Source: Streptomyces rubradiris (lineage in GTDB: Bacteria; Actinomycetota; Actinomycetes; Streptomycetales; Streptomycetaceae). Taken from it: a stretch of DNA of 64,000 nt. This document shows, piece after piece, positions 15,585-23,655 of this stretch. The notes below the pieces were generated by a model. That model saw nothing but the letters and a program-made list of their open reading frames with translations. It ran no database searches and was not told the DNA's origin. The translations under genes were made by a program, and so were the position numbers. The stretch spans positions 1,257,501 through 1,321,500 of the forward strand of contig NZ_BNEA01000001.1 in the NCBI RefSeq assembly GCF_016860525.1, read 5' to 3'. How positions within the stretch are numbered: position 1 is the first letter of the stretch; every line of letters begins with the position of its first letter.

Positions 15585-15853
15585 AACAGCTTCCGACCGC
15601 CCCGCCCACCCCCGGTACGTGGTCGCGTACGCGCCCGTGCAGACTGGGCGTAGCCTCGTGGCGCCGTCCGGGAAGCCTGACCAGGGACGGACGCCTCGGA
15701 GGAGGGTTGGTCACGTGACCAACGCATGACCAACAGGGGCCCGAGAGGGCTTGAAACAGCAGGAAAGAACAGGAGAAACGCCCACCGAAATCAAGCCTGT
15801 CGACGGGCGTTTCCCCAGGTCAGAGCGGTTGGGGGCTGGTGCCCGAGGTGAAA
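15585..15853. other. island right end without genes; remnant hairpin
   Basis: No credible gene. It holds GTGACCAACGCATGACCAAC, related to the GTGACC repeats next to both att copies, and a 9-bp perfect hairpin (GAAACGCCC at 15775, GGGCGTTTC at 15805, 21-base loop) like the terminator of a lost gene. Integrase genes usually lie here in tRNA-integrating elements; none remains. Confidence 0.55.
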
Positions 15854-15944
15854 GTTCAAGTCCCCTCTCGGACACCAGCGAGAGACCCCAGTTGATCTGG
15901 GGTCTTTCTGTTTCTCCGGCTGTGGCGTGACCAAGCGCGTGACC
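15854..15944 (+). repeat. attR: right direct repeat of the tRNA-Leu island
   Basis: The second copy of the 91-bp repeat, with 90 of 91 bases identical to the left copy. It contains the T-arm and acceptor 3' half of tRNA-Leu plus the tRNA terminator, but no tRNA 5' half, so it cannot make a tRNA. The sequence beyond it stays similar to the left flank for about 20 bases. Confidence 0.88.
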
Positions 15945-16066
15945 GACGGCCGAGCAGACTTCCTGCCCGGCCCGCACGGCGGACCGGCCGGCGGCGGAGG
16001 ATCAACCCGCCGCGGTGGCCGGGAGTCCTGCTGGATACCGGATCCAGCCAGGGATGGGAACCTCAC

Positions 16067-17242
16067 ATGACCACGCACGCCTTACCCCGCACTCTGATCG
16101 CCGTGGCTCTGGCGGGAGCGGTGGCCGCGACCGCGGCCGCTCCGGTCTCCGCCGCACCGCGCGCCGCCTCACACCGCTCCACTCACTCCCCTCACTCCGC
16201 GACGCAGGACGCCCTCGACGCGATCACCCGCGGCGGAACCCCCGGTGTCCTGGCCGGGACCGACCGTGCGGGCGAGGTCTGGCACGGCACTTCCGGTGTG
16301 GCGGACCTGCGCACCGGCCGCCCGCGCCTGCCGCGGGACCGGTTCCGTATCGGCAGTCTGACCAAGCCCTTCATCGCCACCGTCGTGCTGCGGCTCGCCG
16401 CCGAGCCCGGGTCCGGCCTGTCGATCGACGACACGGTGGACGAGTGGCTGCCCGGCCTGGTGCGCGGCAACGGCAATGACGGGCGCCGGATCACCCTGCG
16501 CCGGCTGCTTCAGCACACCAGCGGGCTGTACGACTACATCGACGACGACGGATTCCGCGCCAAGTTCACCGGACCGGCGTTCCTCTCCCACCGGTACGAC
16601 GGTGCCACGCCGGAGGAACTGGTGCGGACCGCCCTCGCCCACAAGCCGCTCTTCGGTCCCGGCGACGGCTGGTCCTACTCCAACACCAACTACATCCTGG
16701 CCGGCATGGTCATCGAGAAGGCCACGGGCAACAGCTACGCCTCCGAAGTGGAGCGGCGCATCATCAGACCACTCGGCCTGCGCGGGACCACGGTCCCCGG
16801 CACGTCGTCGTCGGTGCCCGGCCCGCACGGGCGGCACTACTCCAGGCTCTACGTGGACGACCCCGCCGCTCGGGTCCACGACGTCACCGACTTCGACCCT
16901 TCGGTCTCCGGAGCCTCCGGCGAGATGATCTCCACCACCCGCGACCTGAACATCTTCGTCCGTGCCCTCCTGCGCGGCGAGCTCCTCCCCCCGGCCCAGC
17001 AGCGGGAGATGTTCACCGGCCACGACCTGGGGAACGGCCGGTCGTACGGCCTCGGGATCAGGTCACAGACACTCAAGGCGTGCGGCGTGAAGGTCTGGGG
17101 ACACTCAGGCGAGATCCCCGGCTCCCTGACCCGGACCGCGGCCACCGCCGACGGCGAGCACGTCATCACGATCAACCGGAACAGCGACTGGGGCGATCCG
17201 GCACTCGAACAGGCAGCAGTCGAAGCGGAATTCTGCGGCTGA
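16067..17242 (+). CDS. secreted serine hydrolase, beta-lactamase/DD-peptidase fold
   Basis: A 391-residue exported enzyme of the class C beta-lactamase/D-alanyl-D-alanine carboxypeptidase family (S12). A Sec signal peptide (about 1-30, ending SAAPRA) is followed by S97-LTK (SxxK nucleophile), YSN near 204 and HSG near 346 in place of KTG, as usual in S12 esterase-like members. It may trim peptidoglycan or cleave D-amino-acid esters or peptides. Codon 6 is TTA, the rare Leu codon read by the bldA tRNA, so translation may be tied to development. It is the first gene outside the island, 120 bp beyond attR. Confidence 0.87.
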   Translation: MTTHALPRTLIAVALAGAVAATAAAPVSAAPRAASHRSTHSPHSATQDALDAITRGGTPGVLAGTDRAGEVWHGTSGVADLRTGRPRLPRDRFRIGSLTKPFIATVVLRLAAEPGSGLSIDDTVDEWLPGLVRGNGNDGRRITLRRLLQHTSGLYDYIDDDGFRAKFTGPAFLSHRYDGATPEELVRTALAHKPLFGPGDGWSYSNTNYILAGMVIEKATGNSYASEVERRIIRPLGLRGTTVPGTSSSVPGPHGRHYSRLYVDDPAARVHDVTDFDPSVSGASGEMISTTRDLNIFVRALLRGELLPPAQQREMFTGHDLGNGRSYGLGIRSQTLKACGVKVWGHSGEIPGSLTRTAATADGEHVITINRNSDWGDPALEQAAVEAEFCG

Positions 17243-17361
17243 CCCGGCACCGTCGGCGAAGGCCCCCTACGGCGTGGCCACCGCGCGGCGCGGCCGGCCG
17301 AGGACGAGGTGATCAACGCCTGGCCGCCGACCCGGCCGCGCGCCTGCTCCGGCGGCCGGTT

Positions 17362-18498
17362 TCAGCGCAGTGGCCGTGCCGTCAGCGTGCCGTCGGGGCC
17401 GTGGTCGACGCGGGTGGCGTGGCGGCGGGCGTGGGTGTCCAGGACGGTGCGCAGCCAGGCGGTCTCTTCCGCGGTGGTGTGCTCCAGGCGCATCCGGCGG
17501 GGCCGCAGCGGCACCATCCGCGCTCCGGTCAGCCGGCCGGTGCCGGGGTCGACCGACACCAGGTGCAGCAGCCGCAGGTCGTCGCGGTAGCTCTCGTAGC
17601 CGCCGATGCCCTCGTAGTCGTTGACGAGGTCGCCGCAGCCGTACAGCACGAGCCGGTCCCGGTAGATCTCCGGCGGCCGCGGGTGGTGCGAGGAGTGGCC
17701 GTGGACGATGTCGGCGCCCGCGTCGACGAGCGCGTGGGCGAAGCGGACCTCGTCGCGGGTGACGTCGTAGCCCCAGTTGGCCCCCCAGTGGACGGAGGCG
17801 ACGACGATGTCCCCGGGCCGCCTGTGCTGCCGCAGGCGGTCGGCGAAGTCCAGGGCGGCGGCCGTGGTCGGCCCGGGGGCGAGGGCGACGCCGGGGCGTT
17901 CGGCGGTGGCGGCCCAGCCGTGCGGGATGAAGCTGGAGGGCATGCCGAAGGCGAGGACCAGGACGCGTCCGCCGGTGCGCAGCGGCACGGCCGCGGGCCG
18001 CCACGCGGCGGCCGCGTCCGGGCCCGCGCCGGCGGTGCGCACTCCGGCGGCGGCGAGCGTGTCCAGGGTGTCGGCGAGGCCGGCGGGGCCGAAGTCGAGG
18101 ACGTGGTTGTTGGCGAGGACGCAGACGTCGGGGCGGACGGCGGTGAGGCAGGGCAGGTTGGCCGGGTGCATCCGGTAGTGGATGGCCTTGCCGGGGGCGA
18201 AGTCGCCGCCGGCGGTGACGGCGGTCTCCAGGTTGATCACCCGGACGTCGGGCGCGGCGCGCTCCAGGACGGACAGGGCCTCGCCCCAGGGCCAGGCGGG
18301 GTCCACGGGCCGGGGCACCGGGCCGTTCGCGGCCTCGGCCAGGGCGATGTAGTCCCGGGCGTCGTGGACGTACTCCTCCCGCAGGGCCGGATCGCCCGGG
18401 TGCGCGAGGATCTGGTCGATGCCCCGGCCGAGCATGACGTCCCCGGCCAGGAACAGGGTGACCCTGTCGGGCATGGGCGCCGCCCGGCCCTTTGGCAT
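17362..18498 (-). CDS. CapA family metallophosphatase-like protein
   Basis: A 378-residue protein of the CapA/PgsA family (poly-gamma-glutamate synthesis protein type, calcineurin-like fold). Seen: GDVMLGR near the start, INLETAV, LANNHVLDFG and GHSSHHPRP, the metal-binding set. There is no signal or anchor, so it may be a cytoplasmic phosphatase-like enzyme rather than a capsule protein. Of three possible Met starts the middle one is chosen because AGGAGG precedes it by six bases. It follows the phosphoribosyltransferase-hydrolase gene at about 120 bp with a small tandem repeat between. Confidence 0.83.
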   Translation of the reverse strand: MPKGRAAPMPDRVTLFLAGDVMLGRGIDQILAHPGDPALREEYVHDARDYIALAEAANGPVPRPVDPAWPWGEALSVLERAAPDVRVINLETAVTAGGDFAPGKAIHYRMHPANLPCLTAVRPDVCVLANNHVLDFGPAGLADTLDTLAAAGVRTAGAGPDAAAAWRPAAVPLRTGGRVLVLAFGMPSSFIPHGWAATAERPGVALAPGPTTAAALDFADRLRQHRRPGDIVVASVHWGANWGYDVTRDEVRFAHALVDAGADIVHGHSSHHPRPPEIYRDRLVLYGCGDLVNDYEGIGGYESYRDDLRLLHLVSVDPGTGRLTGARMVPLRPRRMRLEHTTAEETAWLRTVLDTHARRHATRVDHGPDGTLTARPLR

Positions 18499-18528
18499 GG
18501 CCGCCTCCTGATCCGCGGGCATGGTGCG

Positions 18529-18629
18529 TGGTCACCGCCTACGCCGGGCACTCCGGCATCGTCTCCTCCCGCCCCTCGGACATGGTCACCGCCTACGCCG
18601 GGTGCTCCGGCACGGTCGCCGCCTATACG
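18529..18629. repeat. decaying tandem repeat, 54-bp spacing
   Basis: Two 30-bp copies of TGGTCACCGCCTACGCCGGG with its extension, differing at two bases, plus a shorter third remnant. They lie between two leftward genes and touch the stop of the upstream one. Confidence 0.6.
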
Positions 18630-19927
18630 TGCGCGGGTGCCATGTGGTCGGTGAACCAGGCGCACGCCAGCTCGGTGACCTGCTCCAGGGTGCCGGGCTC
18701 CTCGAAGAGGTGGGTGGCGCGGGGCACGACCGCCAGCCGGTTCTCGCAGCGCAGCCGGGCCTGCGCGTCCCGGTTGAGGTCGAGCACCATCGGGTCGGCG
18801 CCGCCGACGATGAGCAGGGTGGGTGCCGTCACCTCCGGCAGCCGGGGCCCGGCGAGGTCGGGCCGGCCGCCGCGGGAGACGACGGCGGCGGGCCGCGCGG
18901 CGGGGTCGGCGGCGGCCCACAGGGCGGCCGCGGCGCCGGTGCTGGCGCCGAAGTAGCCGATGGCGAGCCCCTCGGCGTCGGGTTCCTCGCGCAGCCAGGC
19001 GGTGGCGTCCAGCAGCCGGCCGGCCAGCAGCCCGATGTCGAAGACGTTGCCCCGGTCGGCCTCCTCCACGTCGGTGAGCAGGTCGAACAGCAGGGTGCCG
19101 AGCCCGGCGCGGTGCAGTCCCTCGGCGACGAACCGGTTGCGCGGGCTGTGCCGGCTGCTGCCGCTGCCGTGGGCGAAGACCACGACGCCGGTGGCGCCGT
19201 CGGGCACGGTGAGCCGTCCGCCGAGCCGGACGGCTCCGGCGGTGACCGTGACCTCCCGGGCGCCGGACGCGGCGCCCGCGGTGTGCCCGTGGCGCTCGGC
19301 GGCGCGCCGCAGGCAGGCGGTGACCTCCTCGTCCTCGACCTGGGTGAAGTCGGTGTAGAACTGGCCGACGGCGGCGAAGTCCCAGGGGGTGTCCAGGCAC
19401 ACCAGGTCGTCGGCGTCCTCGCCGAGGCGGCGGGCGAAGTCGCGGGGGGCGACCGGGACGGCCAGCACGATGCGGGCCGCGCCCCGGGCGCGGGCGACAC
19501 GGCAGGCGACCCGGGCGGTGGAGCCGGTGGCGACGCCGTCGTCCACCACCACGGCGGTCCGGCCGGCGACGGAGGCCGGGGGCGCCGCGCCCCGGTAGCG
19601 GGCGCCGCGCTCCGCGAGGACGCGGCGCTCCCGTTCCTCGACCGCCGCGAGGTCGTCCGGTCCGACGCCGGTGGCGCGCAGCACCTCCTGGTTGATCACG
19701 CGGACGCCGTCCTCGCCGATCGCCCCCATGCCCAGCTCGGGCTGGTAGGGCACGCCGAGTTTGCGTACCAACAGGACGTCCAGGGGCGCGTCCAGCGCCT
19801 CGGCGACGGCCGCGGCGACCGGTACGCCGCCCCGGGGCAGTCCGAGCACCACCACGTCCTGGCCCCTGAGGTACTCCAGGCGCTCCCCCAGCAGCCGTCC
19901 GGCTTCCGGGCGGTTCGCGAAACGCAC
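18623..19927 (-). CDS. phosphoribosyltransferase fused to alpha/beta hydrolase
   Basis: A 434-residue two-domain protein. Residues 1-215 are a type I phosphoribosyltransferase-like domain with VVVDDGVATGST as the PRPP loop. Residues about 225-434 are a dienelactone-hydrolase-like alpha/beta hydrolase: VVVFAHGSGSS oxyanion region, FGASTG nucleophile Ser, GADPMV with the acid, and ATHLF with the catalytic His. Such fusions occur in actinobacteria and some proteobacteria, role unknown. It is followed by a CapA-like gene and preceded at 16 bp by the DUF1876 gene, with which it is probably cotranscribed. Confidence 0.87.
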   Translation of the reverse strand: MRFANRPEAGRLLGERLEYLRGQDVVVLGLPRGGVPVAAAVAEALDAPLDVLLVRKLGVPYQPELGMGAIGEDGVRVINQEVLRATGVGPDDLAAVEERERRVLAERGARYRGAAPPASVAGRTAVVVDDGVATGSTARVACRVARARGAARIVLAVPVAPRDFARRLGEDADDLVCLDTPWDFAAVGQFYTDFTQVEDEEVTACLRRAAERHGHTAGAASGAREVTVTAGAVRLGGRLTVPDGATGVVVFAHGSGSSRHSPRNRFVAEGLHRAGLGTLLFDLLTDVEEADRGNVFDIGLLAGRLLDATAWLREEPDAEGLAIGYFGASTGAAAALWAAADPAARPAAVVSRGGRPDLAGPRLPEVTAPTLLIVGGADPMVLDLNRDAQARLRCENRLAVVPRATHLFEEPGTLEQVTELACAWFTDHMAPAHV

Positions 19928-19943
19928 GGCGGCACTCCTTCCT

Positions 19944-20255
19944 TCACTCGCGGGGCAGCCAGAGCGGGACCGGGCCGTCCGTGTCGGCCGCCCCGCTGGC
20001 CTTCATGTCGCCGTCGGCGGCGCGCAGCAGCATGCGGCCCATGGCGATCAGGGCGCGCCCGGCGGCCAGTTCGTCGCCGATCTCCGGCATCGCCCGGTCG
20101 CCGGGGCTGCGGCGGGCCCCGGCGTGGCTCTCCAGGACGTTGTCCCCGGTGTCCAGGACGATCCGGGCCGTGGTGTCCGGGTCGTGCTCGGACAGGTACA
20201 CGTTCAGCCGCCATTCCTTGACGGCGGGAGGCCGGCTGCTCACGGGTCCGGTCAT
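19944..20255 (-). CDS. DUF1876 domain protein
   Basis: A 103-residue protein with KEWRLNVYLSEHDPDTTARI and a long helix DELAAGRALIAMGRMLLRAA, the pattern of DUF1876, a small actinobacterial alpha/beta fold of unknown function that may bind nucleic acid or stress targets. The ATG at MTGPVS is chosen; the longer frame would run across the YchJ promoter. It begins the leftward pair with the PRTase-hydrolase fusion and diverges from the YchJ gene by about 100 bp. Confidence 0.85.
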   Translation of the reverse strand: MTGPVSSRPPAVKEWRLNVYLSEHDPDTTARIVLDTGDNVLESHAGARRSPGDRAMPEIGDELAAGRALIAMGRMLLRAADGDMKASGAADTDGPVPLWLPRE

Positions 20256-20356
20256 CCTCGACCTCACCTCCCTGTGCGCCGGTGTGCGGTCCGGCTCTTC
20301 CACTGTGCACCCGGCCCCTGCCGGGCGCCTCCCCTGCCCCGGGCACAATGGGCGCC

Positions 20357-20734
20357 ATGACCTCGCGCACCTGCCCCTGCGGGCTCCCCCGGCCCTACGA
20401 CGCCTGCTGCGGCCGCTTCCACTCGGGGCGGGCCGCCGCGCCGACCGCGGAGCTGCTGATGCGTTCGCGGTACAGCGCGTTCGTCAAGGGGGACACGGCG
20501 TATCTGCTGCGCACCTGGCATCCGCGGACCCGGCCGGAGCGGCTGGACCTCGATCCGGGGATGAGGTGGACGGGGCTCGAGATCCTGGACACGGCCGACG
20601 GGTCGGCGTTCCACACCACGGGCACGGTGGAGTTCCGCGCCTCCTACCGGGGCGGCGCGCTGCGCGAGCGGAGCCGGTTCGAGCGGGTGGCCGGGGCGTG
20701 GGTGTACGTGGACGGGGAGTTCCCGCGGGACTAG
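20357..20734 (+). CDS. YchJ family (UPF0225) protein
   Basis: A 125-residue protein with a metal-binding Cys cluster at its N-terminus (TCPCGLPRPYDACCGRFH, four Cys), then the YchJ core LLMRSRYSAFVKGDTAYLL and the C-terminal FERVAGAWVYVDGEF. The SEC-C-like zinc site and NTF2-like fold are established features; function is unknown. ATG set by family-typical MTSRTCPCG; the longer open frame upstream is not homologous. It converges with the gluconate regulator gene. Confidence 0.9.
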   Translation: MTSRTCPCGLPRPYDACCGRFHSGRAAAPTAELLMRSRYSAFVKGDTAYLLRTWHPRTRPERLDLDPGMRWTGLEILDTADGSAFHTTGTVEFRASYRGGALRERSRFERVAGAWVYVDGEFPRD

Positions 20735-20757
20735 CCGGACCCGCGACGCGCCGTCGC

Positions 20758-21459
20758 TCAGGGTGCCAGGACGTCCAGTTCCTGGAGGGCGCCCTCGGTG
20801 ATCTCCCGGGTCAGTTCCTCGGCGCGGACCGCGTCCCGGGCGCGGACCGCCTCGGCGAGCCGCACGTGCAGGGTGACGGCGGCCGGGTCGGGGTCCTCGA
20901 ACATGACCTCGTGCCGGGTGCGGCCGGTGAGCACCTCCGCGACGACATCGCCGAGGCGGGCGAACATCTCGTTGCCGGAGGCGTTGAGGATGACCCGGTG
21001 GAAGGCCACGTCGTGGAACAGGTACTCCTGGAGCCGGTGGCCGCGTGAGTTGGCCACCATGCCGAGCGCGCACTCGGTGAGTTCGGCGCACTGTTCGGCC
21101 GTGGCGTACTGGGCGGCCAGGCCCGCCGCGACGGGTTCGACGGCGGAGCGCAGCACGGTGAGCGAGCGCAGCTGGTGCGGGCGGTCGGCGCCGGCCAGCC
21201 GCCAGCGGATGACCTGCGGGTCGTAGACGTTCCACTCGGCCTTGGGGCGGACCGTGACGCCCACCCGGCGGCGGGACTCGACCAGGTGCATGGACTCCAG
21301 TACGCGGACCGCCTCGCGCATCACCGAACGGGACACCTCGAAGTGCTGTGCCAGCTCGTCGGTCCGCAGGACGCTGCCCGGCGGGTACTCGCCGGACGTG
21401 ATGGCGGGGCCGAGGGTGTCCAGTACATGGCCGTGCAGCCCCCGGCCCCGTGTGCTCAT
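20758..21459 (-). CDS. gntR: GntR-family (FCD) regulator of gluconate genes
   Basis: A 233-residue FadR-subfamily regulator: an N-terminal winged helix (VLRTDELAQHFEVSRSVMRE, about 28-47) followed by an all-helical FCD effector domain (about 85-225) with Asp/His residues for metal or acid ligand. It is divergent from gntK and gntP, so it most likely represses them until gluconate or a phosphogluconate is present. A symmetric operator candidate lies in the gap. Matches the recalled S. coelicolor SCO1678. Confidence 0.88.
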   Translation of the reverse strand: MSTRGRGLHGHVLDTLGPAITSGEYPPGSVLRTDELAQHFEVSRSVMREAVRVLESMHLVESRRRVGVTVRPKAEWNVYDPQVIRWRLAGADRPHQLRSLTVLRSAVEPVAAGLAAQYATAEQCAELTECALGMVANSRGHRLQEYLFHDVAFHRVILNASGNEMFARLGDVVAEVLTGRTRHEVMFEDPDPAAVTLHVRLAEAVRARDAVRAEELTREITEGALQELDVLAP

Positions 21460-21493
21460 GCACTCAGCGTACGGCCTGGATCACAGCCATAAA

Positions 21494-21504
21494 AAGTCAG
21501 ACTT
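21494..21504. promoter_or_regulatory. candidate GntR operator
   Basis: AAGTCAGACTT is a perfect palindrome (AAGTC-A-GACTT), 35 bases before gntR and 96 bases before gntK. GTC-N-GAC cores are typical of FCD regulators. Flanking AT-rich bases (CATAAA, ATAC) would fit overlapping -10 regions on both strands. Confidence 0.6.
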
Positions 21505-21599
21505 ATACGTCACACTCTCTTGAATTCGTCGTACCTAATGGGTTTCAGTGTGGCGACGCCGCAGTGGCGTCGGATGTCGAGGAAGACAGCGAGGCAGTA

Positions 21600-22127
21600 A
21601 TGCGAACCCCCCAGGTCGTCGTCGTGATGGGCGTCGCGGGGACGGGCAAGACCACCATCGGTCCCTTGCTCGCCGCGCGGCTGGGCGTCCCGTACGCCGA
21701 GGGCGACGACTTCCACCCGCAGGCCAACATCGACAAGATGTCGGCGGGGATCCCGCTCGACGACGCCGACCGGTGGCCGTGGCTGGACGCCATCGGGCAC
21801 TGGGCGCACGGCAGGGCCGGACTGGGCGGGGTGGTCAGCAGCTCCGCGCTGAAGCGGGTCTACCGCGACCGGCTGCGGGCCGTGGCGCCCGGGATCGTGT
21901 TCCTGCACCTGACGGGCGACCGCCGGCTGATCGAGGAGCGGATGTCCCGGCGGCAGGGCCACTTCATGCCGACCGCCCTGCTGGACTCCCAGTTCGCCAC
22001 CCTCCAGCCGCTCCAGCCGGACGAGGCGGGAGTCGCCGTGGACGTCAGCGGCGGCCCCGAGGAGATCACCGAGCGTGCCGTACGGGCCCTCTCGGCGCTT
22101 CCCGACACCGCGGGCAGCTCTCACTAG
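21600..22127 (+). CDS. gntK: gluconokinase
   Basis: A 175-residue gluconate kinase (ATP + D-gluconate to 6-phosphogluconate). The P-loop GVAGTGKT is at 11-18, followed by AEGDDFHPQANIDKMSAG and PLDDADRWPW, which bind gluconate, and the RQGHFMP lid motif, all diagnostic. ATG is taken at MRTPQVV; the longer frame upstream crosses the operator region. It sits 37 bp before the permease gene, forming the gnt operon that feeds gluconate to the pentose phosphate pathway. Confidence 0.95.
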   Translation: MRTPQVVVVMGVAGTGKTTIGPLLAARLGVPYAEGDDFHPQANIDKMSAGIPLDDADRWPWLDAIGHWAHGRAGLGGVVSSSALKRVYRDRLRAVAPGIVFLHLTGDRRLIEERMSRRQGHFMPTALLDSQFATLQPLQPDEAGVAVDVSGGPEEITERAVRALSALPDTAGSSH

Positions 22128-22164
22128 CGCCCCCAGAAATCCCCCGTAACCGCAAGGAACCCCC

Positions 22165-23562
22165 GTGACCAGACTCAGCGTCGAGATGCTGGCAGCGGAC
22201 GCCCCTCCGCCGATCACCTCCGCCGGGCACGCCCAGCTGGGCATCGCCGTCCTGGTGGGCATCGCCGTCATCGTCCTGCTCATCACCAAGTTCAAGCTCC
22301 ATGCCTTCCTGGCGCTGACCGTCGGGTCGCTGGCGCTCGGGGCGGCCGCCGGGGCGCCGCTCGACAAGGCCATCACCAGCTTCACCAACGGGCTCGGCTC
22401 CACGGTGGCCGGCGTGGGCGTCCTGATCGCGCTCGGGGCGATCCTGGGCAAGCTGCTCGCCGACTCCGGCGGCGCGGACCAGATCGTCGACACGATCCTG
22501 GCCAAGGCCGGCGGGCGGGCGATGCCGTGGGCGATGGTGCTGATCGCCTCCGTGGTCGGCCTGCCCCTGTTCTTCGAGGTCGGCATCGTGCTGCTGATCC
22601 CGGTCGTGCTGATGGTCGCCAAGCGCGGCAACTACTCCCTGATGCGCATCGGCATCCCGGCACTGGCCGGTCTGTCCGTGATGCACGGTCTGATCCCGCC
22701 GCACCCCGGCCCGCTGGTGGCCATCGACGCGGTCAAGGCCAACCTGGGCGTGACCCTGGCCCTCGGCATCGTGGTCGCCATCCCGACCGTGATCATCGCC
22801 GGGCCGCTGTTCTCCAAGGTCGCGGCCCGCTGGGTGGACGTGCCCGCCCCCGACCGGATGCTGCCGCAGCGCGCCTCGGAGCAGCTCGAACGGCGCCCGG
22901 GCTTCGGGCCGACGCTCGCCACCGTGCTGCTGCCGGTGGTGCTGATGCTGGCCAAGGCGCTGGTGGACATCGTCGTCGACGACCCCGCGGACCACACCCA
23001 GCGCGTCTTCGACGTCGTCGGCTCCCCGCTGATCGCCCTGCTCGCCGCCGTGATCGTCGGTTTCTTCACGCTGGGCCGGCCCGCCGGGTTCACCCGGGAC
23101 CGGCTCCAGCAGACCGTGGAGAAGGGCCTCATGCCCATCGCCGGCATTCTGCTGATCGTCGGCGCGGGCGGCGGCTTCAAGCAGACGCTGATCGACTCCG
23201 GCGTGGGCCAGATGATCCTGGACATCTCCGAGGACTGGTCGATCCCGGCGCTGCTGCTGGCCTGGCTGATCGCGGTGGCGATCCGGCTGGCGACCGGCTC
23301 GGCGACGGTGGCGACGGTCTCGGCGGCCGGCCTGGTGGCGCCGCTCGCGGCCGACATGTCGACCACCCACACGGCCCTGCTGGTCCTCGCCATCGGCGCG
23401 GGCTCGCTCTTCTTCAGCCATGTCAACGACGCCGGTTTCTGGCTGGTGAAGGAGTACTTCGGGCTGAACGTCGGGCAGACCGTCAAGACCTGGTCGCTGA
23501 TGGAGACGATCATCTCGGTGGTCGCGGGCGGCCTGGTGCTGCTGCTGTCCCTGATCATCTAG
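22165..23562 (+). CDS. gntP: gluconate permease
   Basis: A 465-residue polytopic membrane protein of the GntP gluconate:H+ symporter family, about 12-14 hydrophobic segments. Family motifs: GLPLFFEVGIVLLIPV, VMHGLIPPHPGP and the C-terminal SHVNDAGFWLVKEYFG. It imports D-gluconate for the kinase encoded just before it. ATG is replaced by GTG, with AAGGAACCCCC upstream. Expression is presumably controlled by the divergent GntR. Confidence 0.95.
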   Translation: MTRLSVEMLAADAPPPITSAGHAQLGIAVLVGIAVIVLLITKFKLHAFLALTVGSLALGAAAGAPLDKAITSFTNGLGSTVAGVGVLIALGAILGKLLADSGGADQIVDTILAKAGGRAMPWAMVLIASVVGLPLFFEVGIVLLIPVVLMVAKRGNYSLMRIGIPALAGLSVMHGLIPPHPGPLVAIDAVKANLGVTLALGIVVAIPTVIIAGPLFSKVAARWVDVPAPDRMLPQRASEQLERRPGFGPTLATVLLPVVLMLAKALVDIVVDDPADHTQRVFDVVGSPLIALLAAVIVGFFTLGRPAGFTRDRLQQTVEKGLMPIAGILLIVGAGGGFKQTLIDSGVGQMILDISEDWSIPALLLAWLIAVAIRLATGSATVATVSAAGLVAPLAADMSTTHTALLVLAIGAGSLFFSHVNDAGFWLVKEYFGLNVGQTVKTWSLMETIISVVAGGLVLLLSLII

Positions 23563-23655
23563 GCCGCGGCGCGCGGCGCCTCCGCGGCAGGCCGGCCCGT
23601 CCGGCCGAGGGCTTCCCCTCGGCCGGGCGGGCCGGTTCCGTCGTTCCGCGGGCCG

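Larger units (their letters stand above)
9708..15944. mobile_element. tRNA-Leu-integrated genomic island, integrase lost
   Basis: A 6.2-kb segment bounded by 91-bp att-like repeats. It carries accessory genes (Scr1-type regulator group and a peptide/oxygenase cassette), all leftward, with visibly lower G+C than the flanks. A truncated resolvase remains at the left end. No integrase, replication or transfer gene is present, so it is a decayed or mobilisable remnant, or the cargo part of an integrative element that lost its machinery. It is likely immobile by itself. Confidence 0.8.

Noticed and set aside
9708..15944. att repeats considered as CRISPR or phage ends
   Set aside because: Only two copies, 6 kb apart, tRNA-derived; no spacers, cas genes, capsid or terminase genes.
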